Of a stretch of DNA of 11,745 bases, positions 1 through 6,332 are shown piece by piece. Source of the DNA: Bacteroidota bacterium (GTDB taxonomy: Bacteria > Bacteroidota > Bacteroidia > Chitinophagales > Chitinophagaceae); contig CANHUW010000035.1 in assembly GCA_947463975.1 (NCBI GenBank), positions 1 to 11,745 on the forward strand, written 5' to 3'. The notes under the pieces are model-generated. The model saw only the letters and a program-made list of their open reading frames with translations. It had not been told where the DNA came from and made no database searches. The position numbers were made by a program, and so were the translations under genes. The first letter of the stretch is position 1, and each line of letters begins with the position of its first letter.

Positions 1-157
1 AGATGCTAAAACATTGGTTCAAGCATTACAAGAAGATGGTTTAGCTCCAAAAGACAATGTGAGTATTCAAATTAAAGACGGCAAGATTTCAGTTAATGGA
101 ACCGCTTTGACTGAAGAACAAAATGCTAAGTATGCAACTTACTTGAATAAGAAGTAA
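1..157 (+). CDS. 3' end of an unrecognised protein gene (partial)
   Basis: An open frame enters from the left edge (first full codon at base 2) and runs 51 codons to a TAA at 155-157. The visible tail begins DAKTLVQALQEDGL, continues with a short lysine-rich stretch containing IKDGKISVNG, and ends in NLNKK-like basic residues (exact end YLNKK). Similar tails (an aspartate-led helix, then a strand pair around K-NG) occur, as far as I recall, at the ends of secreted or membrane-associated Bacteroidota proteins, including some M56 peptidases. That would fit the BlaI/M56 pair downstream, but it is a weak resemblance. The coding frame is supported by its open length up to the edge and by the intrinsic terminator 23 bases after the stop. 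I do not assign a function. Confidence 0.65.
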   Translation, partial: DAKTLVQALQEDGLAPKDNVSIQIKDGKISVNGTALTEEQNAKYATYLNKK

Positions 158-180
158 GTTTATTTTTACTATATTTTAAC

Positions 181-213
181 AAAAAATCCCTCCGAATTTC
201 GGGGGGATTTTTT
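181..213 (+). terminator. Rho-independent terminator after the partial gene
   Basis: A 14-bp stem has left arm 181-194 and right arm 200-213, with the 5-base loop AATTT. There is one G-T wobble pair, a GC-rich core (TCCCTCCG / CGGGGGGA) and a T6 run on the right arm. The A6 run at the left makes it potentially active in both directions. It separates the gene ending at 157 from the BlaI operon. Confidence 0.9.
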
Positions 214-228
214 GTTATTTAAATCATT

Positions 229-257
229 TTCGTAAATTACATACGAATTTAATCGTA
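229..257 (+). promoter_or_regulatory. Candidate BlaI-family operator (three TTCGTA-type half-sites)
   Basis: Just upstream of the repressor start lie TTCGTA (229-234), its exact inverted copy TACGAA (242-247, spacer 7), and ATCGTA (252-257), which forms a second dyad with TACGA (242-246). BlaI/MecI-type repressors are known to bind short dyads overlapping their own promoter and to autoregulate. The position, 5-34 bases before the ATG, fits that role. The half-site differs from the staphylococcal TACA/TGTA type, so the assignment is inferred from location and symmetry only. No exact TAnnTTTG box is visible in this interval. Confidence 0.4.
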
Positions 258-262
258 ATAAT

Positions 263-643
263 ATGTCAAAGGTATTTAAACCTACAGAGAGTGAATTAGA
301 AATCTTAAGTATTCTCTGGGAAAAAGAACATGCATCTGTCAGAGAAGTGCACGAAATAGTGCAGTTAACTAAAGATGTTGGCTATACGACTACCCTAAAA
401 TTAATGCAAATCATGCATGAAAAAGGGTTAGTATCTAGAAACGAATCTTCAAAAACACATATTTATACTCCTTTGTTTGAAAAAGAAAAAGCGCAAGAAC
501 AATATATCACCAAAATGATTAAAACATTATTTAGTGGTAATAGTGCACAACTGGTTTTACAAGCTTTAGGGAATCATCAAAGCTCTCAAGAAGAGTTAGC
601 CGAGATTAAGTCCTTAATTGAACAAATAGAAAAAAGAAAATAA
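263..643 (+). CDS. BlaI/MecI/CopY-family transcriptional repressor
   Basis: A 126-residue protein, the normal length for the family. The first ~75 residues are the winged-helix DNA-binding domain: PTESELEILSILWE at 7-20, the VREVHEIV helix, and the recognition region VGYTTTLKLMQIMHEKGLV. The last ~50 residues form the helical dimerisation arm, ending in a charged EEL-EIKSLIEQIEKRK segment. Family members repress their own operon until the partner M56 membrane protease triggers their cleavage or release. The partner gene starts 4 bases after this stop (644-647), so the pair is almost certainly co-transcribed and probably translationally coupled. The target genes cannot be read from here. There is no nearby beta-lactamase or other resistance gene, so a role in beta-lactam sensing is not supported. 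The ATG at 263 gives the canonical N-terminus; no Shine-Dalgarno sequence is seen, as usual for Bacteroidota. Confidence 0.93.
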   Translation: MSKVFKPTESELEILSILWEKEHASVREVHEIVQLTKDVGYTTTLKLMQIMHEKGLVSRNESSKTHIYTPLFEKEKAQEQYITKMIKTLFSGNSAQLVLQALGNHQSSQEELAEIKSLIEQIEKRK

Positions 644-647
644 ATTC

Positions 648-2069
648 ATGTCTGTTGTATATCAAATACCAGTTGCAATGATGAATAGTATTTGGCTAAT
701 GTCTATATTATTTGCATTGTATGTTGTTTTGAAATACCTATTTAATTTTAGTCCTGCTAGATCTTTTTTGATGGCAGTTGGTTTTGAAGGGTTAGCTTCC
801 ATTCATTTTATTTATGTTATTTTAAATCCATCTTTTAGTAGTTTTAAATTAACCACCATATTCATTGGTAATGCTTCTAATTGGATCAACCCTATGATTG
901 TAATAGTCTATGGTATCTCATTAATTATTTACATTATATATTTATTCAATAATTTTAATCAAATTAATCGTTTAAGGAATAGCGCAGATTATACATCTAG
1001 TAATTACTGGAATCATCTATTACAAAAAAATGGACTTCGAAATTATCAAATTGGTGTTTCCAAGGAGTTAAAAGCGCCTATCACATTTGGATGGATGGAG
1101 GCAGTAATTTTGTTGCCAATTTCCATATTAAATCAACTTTCAGTAGAAGAATTAAAATATATTATACTTCACGAAATAGCACATATCAATAGAAATGATT
1201 TTATTATTCAAATAATGATAAAATTTGCACACTCTATTTTATTGTTTAATCCTTTTTCTTATTTCTTCTCTAAAGAAATCAATATTCAAAGAGAATTAGC
1301 TTGTGATGCTTGGGTGTTAGAAAGAGTGAATAATCCTTTAGCTTATTCTAAATCTTTATATCAATTAGCTTTAGTAGCCAATCAAGAGCAAAACGAATTG
1401 TTGTTAAATGCTATTGGAACAGAAAAAGAAGTATTAACAAGAATTAAATTTCTAAATAAGCTCCCTATCCAATCAACACATTTGCTTAAACAATTAGCAT
1501 TTGCATGTTTTGTTTTCTTTTTTTCTAGCATTGGTTTTACCACGAAAACATTCAAGCAAACTACCCCATTAAAGCAGTCAGCTAATATCATAACTGCACA
1601 AGTTCAAGATGATCTCCTACTTCTAAATTCTTCTAAAGCTAGCCTTAAAAAAGAAAAACAAGTTTACAACAAATTTAAACAATCTATTGAGATTACAACA
1701 TTGAAACCATCCATAATCACTATTTCTCCTGTTAAAGATGAAGAGTATACTTTTATGGTTTCTAAAGCAGCTAATTGGATTAAGGAAAGAGAAAATCCTT
1801 ATCAATTTATTAATTATTCAGCTTCAAGAGATTCATTAGAATTTGAAATTGCTGAAAAATTAATGTTAAGATCTTTAATTCAAAACTATCAACTTAGAAA
1901 AGAATTATTAAATGCTAAACTTGCAAACATAGCTTCTGAGAAAGAAGCAATGGACTTTCTTGAACATAGTAAAGAATGGAAAGATGTTTTGCAATATGAA
2001 AATTGGGCTAGTACATTCTTAAAAAGACATCCAGAAGTTGTTGCTCAAGATAGCTTAAAAAGATTTTAA
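648..2069 (+). CDS. M56 family membrane metallopeptidase (BlaR1-like)
   Basis: A 473-residue membrane protein. Hydrophobic segments lie around residues 9-30, 42-60, 82-100 and 280-297. Between the last two is the cytosolic zinc-protease domain: APITFGW (143-149), the zinc-binding catalytic HEIAH (175-179) and RELACD (215-220), whose glutamate should be the third zinc ligand. All key residues are intact. In BlaR1/MecR1 such a protease responds to an extracytoplasmic sensor and inactivates the BlaI-type repressor. Here the ~175 residues after the last membrane segment show no penicillin-binding serine motifs (SxxK, SxN, KTG) that I can find. They appear helical and charged (for example EFEIAEKLMLRSLIQ and HSKEWKDVLQYENW), so the signal sensed is unknown. 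It is paired with the upstream repressor. Its last 15 bases overlap the convergent WbqC-like gene. Confidence 0.92.
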   Translation: MSVVYQIPVAMMNSIWLMSILFALYVVLKYLFNFSPARSFLMAVGFEGLASIHFIYVILNPSFSSFKLTTIFIGNASNWINPMIVIVYGISLIIYIIYLFNNFNQINRLRNSADYTSSNYWNHLLQKNGLRNYQIGVSKELKAPITFGWMEAVILLPISILNQLSVEELKYIILHEIAHINRNDFIIQIMIKFAHSILLFNPFSYFFSKEINIQRELACDAWVLERVNNPLAYSKSLYQLALVANQEQNELLLNAIGTEKEVLTRIKFLNKLPIQSTHLLKQLAFACFVFFFSSIGFTTKTFKQTTPLKQSANIITAQVQDDLLLLNSSKASLKKEKQVYNKFKQSIEITTLKPSIITISPVKDEEYTFMVSKAANWIKERENPYQFINYSASRDSLEFEIAEKLMLRSLIQNYQLRKELLNAKLANIASEKEAMDFLEHSKEWKDVLQYENWASTFLKRHPEVVAQDSLKRF

Positions 2070-2654
2070 TAATTGTTGTGTTTGTTTTCCTCCACAACAA
2101 AATAATATATCTAATATAGATAAGTTGGGAATAAATCCAACCTGTTCTTCAAATACTTGTTGATATTTGATGGGATTTGAATAGTGTTGATAGTTTTTAG
2201 GGAAATAGGGATCTCTGAAAACTGGTTCATTTGTTTCCAATTTTTGAGTATCAATTGTCCAACTATTTTTACACTGCTGCCTAACCCATTGTTGAACTTC
2301 CAATAAGAAGTCCAATAAATTAGTTGATGGATTCAATAATAGATCATTTATCCCTTGTTCATAGTACTCAAAAAATGGTGCTCTTTTATAACAACTCTGA
2401 ATGGTTTTTATTTGCTGTATTTGCCATCGGCTACTATTATCTATCAAGATATCTTGCAATCTATTTTTTTGATCTCTTCCTCCAACTATTGGAATCGTTA
2501 AATTTAATGGGCCTTTTGCGCTTGCAATAATAGTTCTATTCTTAAATCCCATTTTAGTAAATCGATCTTCCGTATCAAAACAAACAATTTGAGCTTTATA
2601 TAGTGCTTTTATATAACTAATGGTTCCAAAATATTGTAGTTCCGTTAACATCAT
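2055..2654 (-). CDS. WbqC-like family protein
   Basis: A 199-residue protein with the hallmarks of the WbqC family (named after an O-antigen-cluster gene). These are an N-terminal ELQYFGTISYIKAL (5-18), an EDRFTKMGFKNRT block (29-41), a strand ending NLTIPIVGG (51-59), and the signature WQIQQIKTIQ then YKRAPFFEYYE (77-99). Length is typical. The biochemical role of the family is not established in most species, and in Bacteroidota it is often chromosomal and outside polysaccharide clusters, as here. Two adjacent ATGs (2652-2654 and 2649-2651) could serve as start. The stop lies inside the 3' end of the convergent M56 gene (15-bp overlap). It diverges from the LEA-2 lipoprotein gene across a very short shared promoter region. 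Confidence 0.88.
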   Translation of the reverse strand: MMLTELQYFGTISYIKALYKAQIVCFDTEDRFTKMGFKNRTIIASAKGPLNLTIPIVGGRDQKNRLQDILIDNSSRWQIQQIKTIQSCYKRAPFFEYYEQGINDLLLNPSTNLLDFLLEVQQWVRQQCKNSWTIDTQKLETNEPVFRDPYFPKNYQHYSNPIKYQQVFEEQVGFIPNLSILDILFCCGGKQTQQLLKSF

Positions 2655-2671
2655 TCACTCAGTATGTTTTG

Positions 2672-2689
2672 TATGTTTGTACAAATATA
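2672..2689 (+). promoter_or_regulatory. TAnnTTTG promoter box within an 18-bp palindrome
   Basis: TATGTTTG at 2672-2679 matches the Bacteroidota -7 consensus TAnnTTTG exactly and lies 13 bases before the lipoprotein ATG at 2693. No TTG is found at the expected -33 distance. The box sits in a near-perfect palindrome over 2672-2689 (8 of 9 pairs) with the perfect core TTTGTACAAA (2676-2685). It occupies most of the 38-bp gap between two divergent genes, so a regulator bound here could affect both. Confidence 0.5.
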
Positions 2690-2692
2690 ACT

Positions 2693-3163
2693 ATGAGAAA
2701 GTATTTATTACCGGTTTTATGTATATCGTTTTTCGTTCTTTCCTGCTCTTCTCCAAAAGATTTTGAATTTAAAGGGTTACAAGACATTAAAATTGAAAAA
2801 ATTTCCATGGGGAAAAATAAAATCAATGCTAAGATTAAGTATTTCAATCCCAATAACTATTCATTGGTGTTGAAACAAATTAATTGTGATATTTTAATGA
2901 ATAATCAACCATTTACAAAAATACATTTAGATACAAATTTTGTCATTCCAGCGAATGCAAGCTTTATGGTTCCTGCGCAAATGGAATTTGAGATGTCTTC
3001 TTTGGTGAAAAATAGTATGGATCTTATTTTTAATAAACCCATAAAACTGAATATTAAAGGCAATGCAACCTTAAGTAAAGGGATATTTACAAAGACAGTT
3101 CCTATTGCATATGAATCCAATCAAAAATTGAACTTGGGCGATGCGATGAGAAACCTTAAATAA
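2693..3163 (+). CDS. LEA type 2 family lipoprotein
   Basis: I place the start at the ATG at 2693 because it gives a clean lipoprotein signal: MRKYLLPVLC, then a hydrophobic run ending LSC, with the lipidated cysteine at residue 18. An ATG at 2669 would add eight polar residues in front and would lie within the promoter box. The mature ~138 residues match a LEA-2 (water-stress/hypersensitive-response) beta-sandwich: IKIEKISMGKNKINAKIKYF, then NPNNYSLVLKQINCDI, FVIPANASFMVPAQMEF, and a closing NIKGNATLSKGIFTKTVPI strand pair. The protein is probably anchored in the outer or inner membrane facing the periplasm. Family members are of unknown function in bacteria. The stop lies 3 bases from the convergent pyrE stop. 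Confidence 0.83.
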   Translation: MRKYLLPVLCISFFVLSCSSPKDFEFKGLQDIKIEKISMGKNKINAKIKYFNPNNYSLVLKQINCDILMNNQPFTKIHLDTNFVIPANASFMVPAQMEFEMSSLVKNSMDLIFNKPIKLNIKGNATLSKGIFTKTVPIAYESNQKLNLGDAMRNLK

Positions 3164-3166
3164 ATT

Positions 3167-3796
3167 TTATTGATTCCAGCTGGCTGGACGCTCTCTCCAT
3201 TGCATTAATGTATCATGTGTTGATGGATCAACCTCACCTTTCTCCATTGCTAATTCAATCAAGCTTGCATAATTGGTTAAAGACAAATAAGGAACATTTG
3301 CTTTTTTGAAGGCCTCATCAGCAAGGGAGAATCCATAATTAAATATGGATACCATCCCTACTACATCTAGCCCTGCATTTCTTAATACATCCACTACTTG
3401 TAAACTACTTTTTCCAGTAGAAATTAAGTCTTCTATCACCAATATCTTATTGCTCGCTTGATAAGCACCTTCAATTTGATTTCCAAGTCCATGTTCTTTT
3501 GGTTTTGGACGAACATAGATATAAGGTAGTTTTAATTGATCAGCAGCCATTGCCCCCCAAGGTATTCCTGCAGTAGCAACACCCGCTAACATATCAGCTT
3601 CAGCAAATTTTTCAAATATGACATTACACATTTCGCTTTTAATGAAATCTCTTACATATGGAAACGAAAGCACTTTTCTATTATCACAATAAATAGGACT
3701 TTTCCAACCACTTGCCCATGTAAAGGGTTCATTAGGACTTAATTTAACGGCTCCTACCTGAAGTAATTTTTCTGCAACTGCTTTTTCGTTGGTCAT
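3167..3796 (-). CDS. pyrE: Orotate phosphoribosyltransferase
   Basis: A 209-residue cytosolic enzyme joining orotate to PRPP to give orotidine 5'-phosphate, the fifth step of UMP synthesis. The substrate-binding N-terminal block FTWASGWKSPIYCDNR is at 25-40. The flexible catalytic loop RPKPKEHG is at 96-103. The PRPP-binding motif ILVIEDLISTGKS is at 118-130. All are intact and the length is typical. It is transcribed alone on the minus strand and diverges from the NUDIX gene. Upstream on its own strand, TAATTTCG (one mismatch to TAnnTTTG) lies 16 bases before the ATG, a possible promoter. The other pyrimidine genes in the window (pyrR, pyrB) are in a separate run beyond coaD. Confidence 0.97.
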   Translation of the reverse strand: MTNEKAVAEKLLQVGAVKLSPNEPFTWASGWKSPIYCDNRKVLSFPYVRDFIKSEMCNVIFEKFAEADMLAGVATAGIPWGAMAADQLKLPYIYVRPKPKEHGLGNQIEGAYQASNKILVIEDLISTGKSSLQVVDVLRNAGLDVVGMVSIFNYGFSLADEAFKKANVPYLSLTNYASLIELAMEKGEVDPSTHDTLMQWRERPASWNQ

Positions 3797-3876
3797 ATTT
3801 GTACTATTATTGTTGCGAAATTAAAGGCTTAAACCTAGATTTACACCAAGAGTTACTAAATACTATACACATTTTT

Positions 3877-4299
3877 ATGCCCAAACAAATTATTGCTGCA
3901 GGAGGTCTTTTAACTAATCCAGATGGTGCCATCCTATGGATATTTAGACGTGGTTTTTGGGATTTACCAAAAGGTAAACTAGACGAAGGAGAAACTATTC
4001 AAACCTGTGCAGTGCGAGAGGTTCAAGAAGAAACGGGTATTCATCATATTCAATTGCATGGAATGTTGAATTTCACCAATCACACTTATTTTGATCCCTA
4101 TTTAAAAGAAGAAGTGGTTAAAAGAACTTATTGGTTTCATATGACCATTCCTGATTTTCAAGAAGGTGTTCCTCAAATTTCAGAAGATATTGAAAAGATA
4201 GAATGGCACAGTTTAGCCACTTGCAGAGATTGTTTAGACAATACTTACCCAAATATTATTGAAGTGATTGAAGCCTATAGAATGAAAATCAATCAGTAA
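3877..4299 (+). CDS. NUDIX hydrolase
   Basis: A compact 140-residue NUDIX protein when started at the ATG at 3877 (MPKQIIAAGGLL). The NUDIX box is complete: G33-x5-E39-x7-R47-E48-V-x-E51-E52-x-G54, within GKLDEGETIQTCAVREVQEE. The sequence before it (IFRRGFWDLPKGKLD) resembles a Bacteroidota NUDIX family that usually carries a longer N-terminal extension of roughly 70 residues. The reading frame is open upstream to an ATG at 3799, but those 26 codons encode an unconvincing cysteine/tyrosine-rich peptide and would begin 2 bases from the pyrE start. They would also cover possible promoter elements (TTG 3813-3815, N20, TAGATTTA 3836-3843). NUDIX enzymes hydrolyse nucleoside-diphosphate-linked compounds; the substrate is not readable here. 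The stop abuts the convergent coaD stop with no gap. Confidence 0.88.
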   Translation: MPKQIIAAGGLLTNPDGAILWIFRRGFWDLPKGKLDEGETIQTCAVREVQEETGIHHIQLHGMLNFTNHTYFDPYLKEEVVKRTYWFHMTIPDFQEGVPQISEDIEKIEWHSLATCRDCLDNTYPNIIEVIEAYRMKINQ

Positions 4300-4770
4300 T
4301 TACTTATTGATGGATTTGATCACTGCTTCAGGTAAAAAAGGAGAAGCATCTCCGCCATTTCTTAAGATATCTCTTACAATGGTTGAAGCCACACTTGTAT
4401 ATTTTGGCTCACCAGTTAAAAAAATGGTTTCAATTTTTGAATCCATTGTTCTATTGGCATCTGCAATGGTTTTCTCGTATTCAAAATCACTCACATACCT
4501 GATGCCTCTTAAAATAAATTTTGCTCCAATAGATTGACAGAATTTGATAGTTAAGCCATCATAGGTTTCTACAGTAAGTTTTGGTTCATCTTTATAAATT
4601 TCCTCAAACCAAATTTTTCTCTGATCTGCAGTAAACATGGGTTTTTTTGCAGCATTGATACCTATCCCAACGACAATTTTATCAAATAAAGGAATGGCTC
4701 GATTAATGATATCTGTATGACCTAATGTTACAGGGTCAAATGTTCCAGGAAATAAGCAGATTCTTTGCAT
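4300..4770 (-). CDS. coaD: Phosphopantetheine adenylyltransferase
   Basis: A 156-residue nucleotidyltransferase catalysing the penultimate step of coenzyme A synthesis (4'-phosphopantetheine plus ATP to dephospho-CoA). The conserved positions fall at the same residue numbers as in E. coli CoaD: FPGTFDPVTLGH with T10 and H18, K42 in AAKKP, and R88 and R91 in LRGIR. These are followed by DFEYEKTIADANRTM and the C-terminal nucleotide-binding segment TSVASTIVRDILRNGGD. The gene ends the minus-strand run pyrR-pyrB-coaD, with 9 bases between the pyrB stop and this start, so co-transcription with pyrB is likely. Confidence 0.97.
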   Translation of the reverse strand: MQRICLFPGTFDPVTLGHTDIINRAIPLFDKIVVGIGINAAKKPMFTADQRKIWFEEIYKDEPKLTVETYDGLTIKFCQSIGAKFILRGIRYVSDFEYEKTIADANRTMDSKIETIFLTGEPKYTSVASTIVRDILRNGGDASPFLPEAVIKSINK

Positions 4771-4779
4771 AAAAATAAT

Positions 4780-5715
4780 TTAGGAAGTTGGATGGGTTCT
4801 TCCTGTTAATAGATACAAACAGGCCATTCTAACCGCCACTCCATTTTCTACCTGATCTAATATAATTGAATGTTGGCTATCTGCTACATCACTGTCCATT
4901 TCTACGCCTCTATTAATTGGGCCAGGATGCATGATCACAATTTCTTTAGTCAATTTTGCCAATCTTTCTTTGGTAATACCATATGCTAAATTATACTCTC
5001 TTAAAGAAGAGAATAAAGGCTGATTTTGTCTTTCTAATTGAATTCTTAATACATTGGCAACATCGCACCACGCCAAGGCTTTATCAATATTGTATTCCAC
5101 TCTTACCCCCATAGCTTCTTGCAAATATCTTGGGATTAATGTTGGAGGGCCAGAAACCACGACTTCGGCTCCCATTTTCTTTAATAAATAAATATTACTT
5201 AAAGCAACCCTACTGTGCATGATATCTCCGATGATGGCCACTTTAATGCCTTCTAATTTTCCCAATTTTTCTTTCATAGAGAAAGCATCTAAGAGGGCTT
5301 GTGTAGGATGTTCATTGATACCATCTCCAGCATTGATAATGGCAGCATCAATATGTTTAGCTAAAAAATGAGGAGCTCCAGAAGCACTATGACGCATTAC
5401 CACCATATCCACTTTCATGCTTAAGATATTATTTACAGTATCTAATAAGGTTTCTCCTTTAGCAGCAGAAGAACTAGAAACAGTAAAGTTGACTACATCT
5501 GCAGATAATCGCTTCTCTGCCAATTCAAAGGAAATTCTAGTTCTAGTTGAATTCTCGTAGAATAAGTTAACAATATTAACGTCTCTTAAAGTAGGAACCT
5601 TCTTAACAGGTCTTTGTAATACTTCTTTGAATTGTCCTGCGGTATTTAAAATAAGGTGAATATCCTCAGTGTTGAGGTCTTTGATACCAAGAAGATGTTT
5701 GGTAGATAGTGCCAT
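4780..5715 (-). CDS. pyrB: Aspartate carbamoyltransferase, catalytic subunit
   Basis: A 311-residue enzyme condensing carbamoyl phosphate with aspartate, the committed step of pyrimidine synthesis. The carbamoyl-phosphate site is complete: STRTR (56-60), K86 in the SSSAAKGET loop, RH (108-109) and HPTQ (136-139). The aspartate-binding half carries GDIMHSRV (163-170), RIQLERQ (224-230) and HPGPINRG (263-270). No pyrI regulatory-subunit gene follows; coaD does instead. This suggests a stand-alone, Bacillus-type trimer controlled at expression level rather than by the E. coli-type allosteric holoenzyme. It follows pyrR by 42 bp, with a good promoter in the gap. Confidence 0.97.
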   Translation of the reverse strand: MALSTKHLLGIKDLNTEDIHLILNTAGQFKEVLQRPVKKVPTLRDVNIVNLFYENSTRTRISFELAEKRLSADVVNFTVSSSSAAKGETLLDTVNNILSMKVDMVVMRHSASGAPHFLAKHIDAAIINAGDGINEHPTQALLDAFSMKEKLGKLEGIKVAIIGDIMHSRVALSNIYLLKKMGAEVVVSGPPTLIPRYLQEAMGVRVEYNIDKALAWCDVANVLRIQLERQNQPLFSSLREYNLAYGITKERLAKLTKEIVIMHPGPINRGVEMDSDVADSQHSIILDQVENGVAVRMACLYLLTGRTHPTS

Positions 5716-5722
5716 TAAAAAA

Positions 5723-5752
5723 CAAAATTAATATATTTTCTTGAACAAACAA
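5723..5752 (-). promoter_or_regulatory. Bacteroidota-type promoter of pyrB
   Basis: On the minus strand, TTG (5752-5750) is followed after exactly 19 bases by TAATTTTG (5730-5723), a perfect match to the TTG-N~19-TAnnTTTG consensus of the Bacteroidota primary sigma factor. The box ends 7 bases before the pyrB ATG (5715-5713), so the transcript would have an extremely short leader. This would allow pyrB-coaD expression independent of pyrR. Confidence 0.65.
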
Positions 5753-5757
5753 TACTC

Positions 5758-6282
5758 TTATTCTTCCAATAGAACAACATCATCTACCCCATCGTTCTCT
5801 TTCCATCTAACTTTTACCTTATAAGGCGTTAAAGTATCCATTTCTTTGCCTGAAAAATCTGGCTGAATGGGCAATTCTCGGCTCGGCTTTCTATCGACTA
5901 AAACACATAAACTAACTTTAGAAGGTCTGCCAAAAGACAACAAAGCATCCAAAGCTGCTCTAATGGTTCGTCCGGTATATAGCACATCATCAATTAAAAT
6001 AACAGTTTTCCCCTCAATACTAAAGGGTAAATTGGTTTCAGATCCTAGATGTAATTCTCTTCTTATATCGTCTCTGAAAAAGGTAATATCTAGTTTACCA
6101 TATTGAACCAAAGTAGGGTCTAACTCTTGATGTAAAGCAGCAACAATTTTATCACTTAAGAATACCCCTCTTGGTTGCAAACCCACAATAACAGCATTTT
6201 CTAATCCTGGATAGGTTTCTAAAATTTGATGAGCCAGTCTTTTAATAATACTGGGTAGTTGTTGCTCACTAATTAATGTCAT
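5758..6282 (-). CDS. pyrR: PyrR bifunctional pyr regulator / uracil phosphoribosyltransferase
   Basis: A 174-residue phosphoribosyltransferase-fold protein. The PRPP motif VILIDDVLYTGRT (94-106) has the LYTGRT form characteristic of PyrR. An RNA/uracil-side segment GLQPRG (34-39) and the C-terminal LVDRKPSRELPIQPDFSGK also match the family. In Bacillus, PyrR binds a leader RNA when UMP is high and promotes termination of pyr transcripts; it also converts uracil plus PRPP to UMP. Its position before pyrB supports a pyrimidine role. I see no PyrR-binding loop or attenuator hairpin before pyrR (50 bp to recF) or before pyrB (42 bp), so local attenuation is not supported. The ATG at 6282 gives the usual N-terminus. 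Confidence 0.94.
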   Translation of the reverse strand: MTLISEQQLPSIIKRLAHQILETYPGLENAVIVGLQPRGVFLSDKIVAALHQELDPTLVQYGKLDITFFRDDIRRELHLGSETNLPFSIEGKTVILIDDVLYTGRTIRAALDALLSFGRPSKVSLCVLVDRKPSRELPIQPDFSGKEMDTLTPYKVKVRWKENDGVDDVVLLEE

Positions 6283-6332
6283 TCCTTAAAATTTCAATAA
6301 AAATACAGCTTTTTTGTATGTATTTTGCACTC

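Noticed and set aside
1382..1805. Two minus-strand open frames (69 and 60 codons) inside the M56 gene
   Set aside because: Low-complexity F/K/N-rich translations antisense to a well-supported gene, with no recognisable domain.
263..2069. Beta-lactam resistance regulatory locus (blaI-blaR1)
   Set aside because: Repressor and protease domains match, but there is no beta-lactamase gene and no penicillin-sensor domain, so bla names would mislead.
2324..2530. Plus-strand open frame inside the WbqC-like gene
   Set aside because: Antisense shadow of a recognised family; the hydrophobic look comes from the complementary AT-rich codons.
2669..2692. Upstream start for the LEA-2 lipoprotein
   Set aside because: It would place eight polar residues before the signal peptide and begin within or before the promoter box; the ATG at 2693 gives a clean lipobox protein.
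3799..3876. Upstream start for the NUDIX gene
   Set aside because: It would begin 2 bases from the divergent pyrE start, cover likely promoter elements and add an atypical Cys/Tyr-rich peptide; 3877 gives the normal NUDIX N-terminus.
6299..6327. Inverted repeat AAAATAC/GTATTTT in the pyrR-recF gap as a PyrR RNA element
   Set aside because: Only 7 AT-rich pairs, with no resemblance to the PyrR binding loop; it may be incidental to the promoter region.
6276..6332. Upstream start for recF adding 19 residues
   Set aside because: The added peptide is a hydrophobic tail not found in RecF, overlaps the pyrR start codon, and is followed by the canonical MLMLKSLNLVQFRNY start at 6333.
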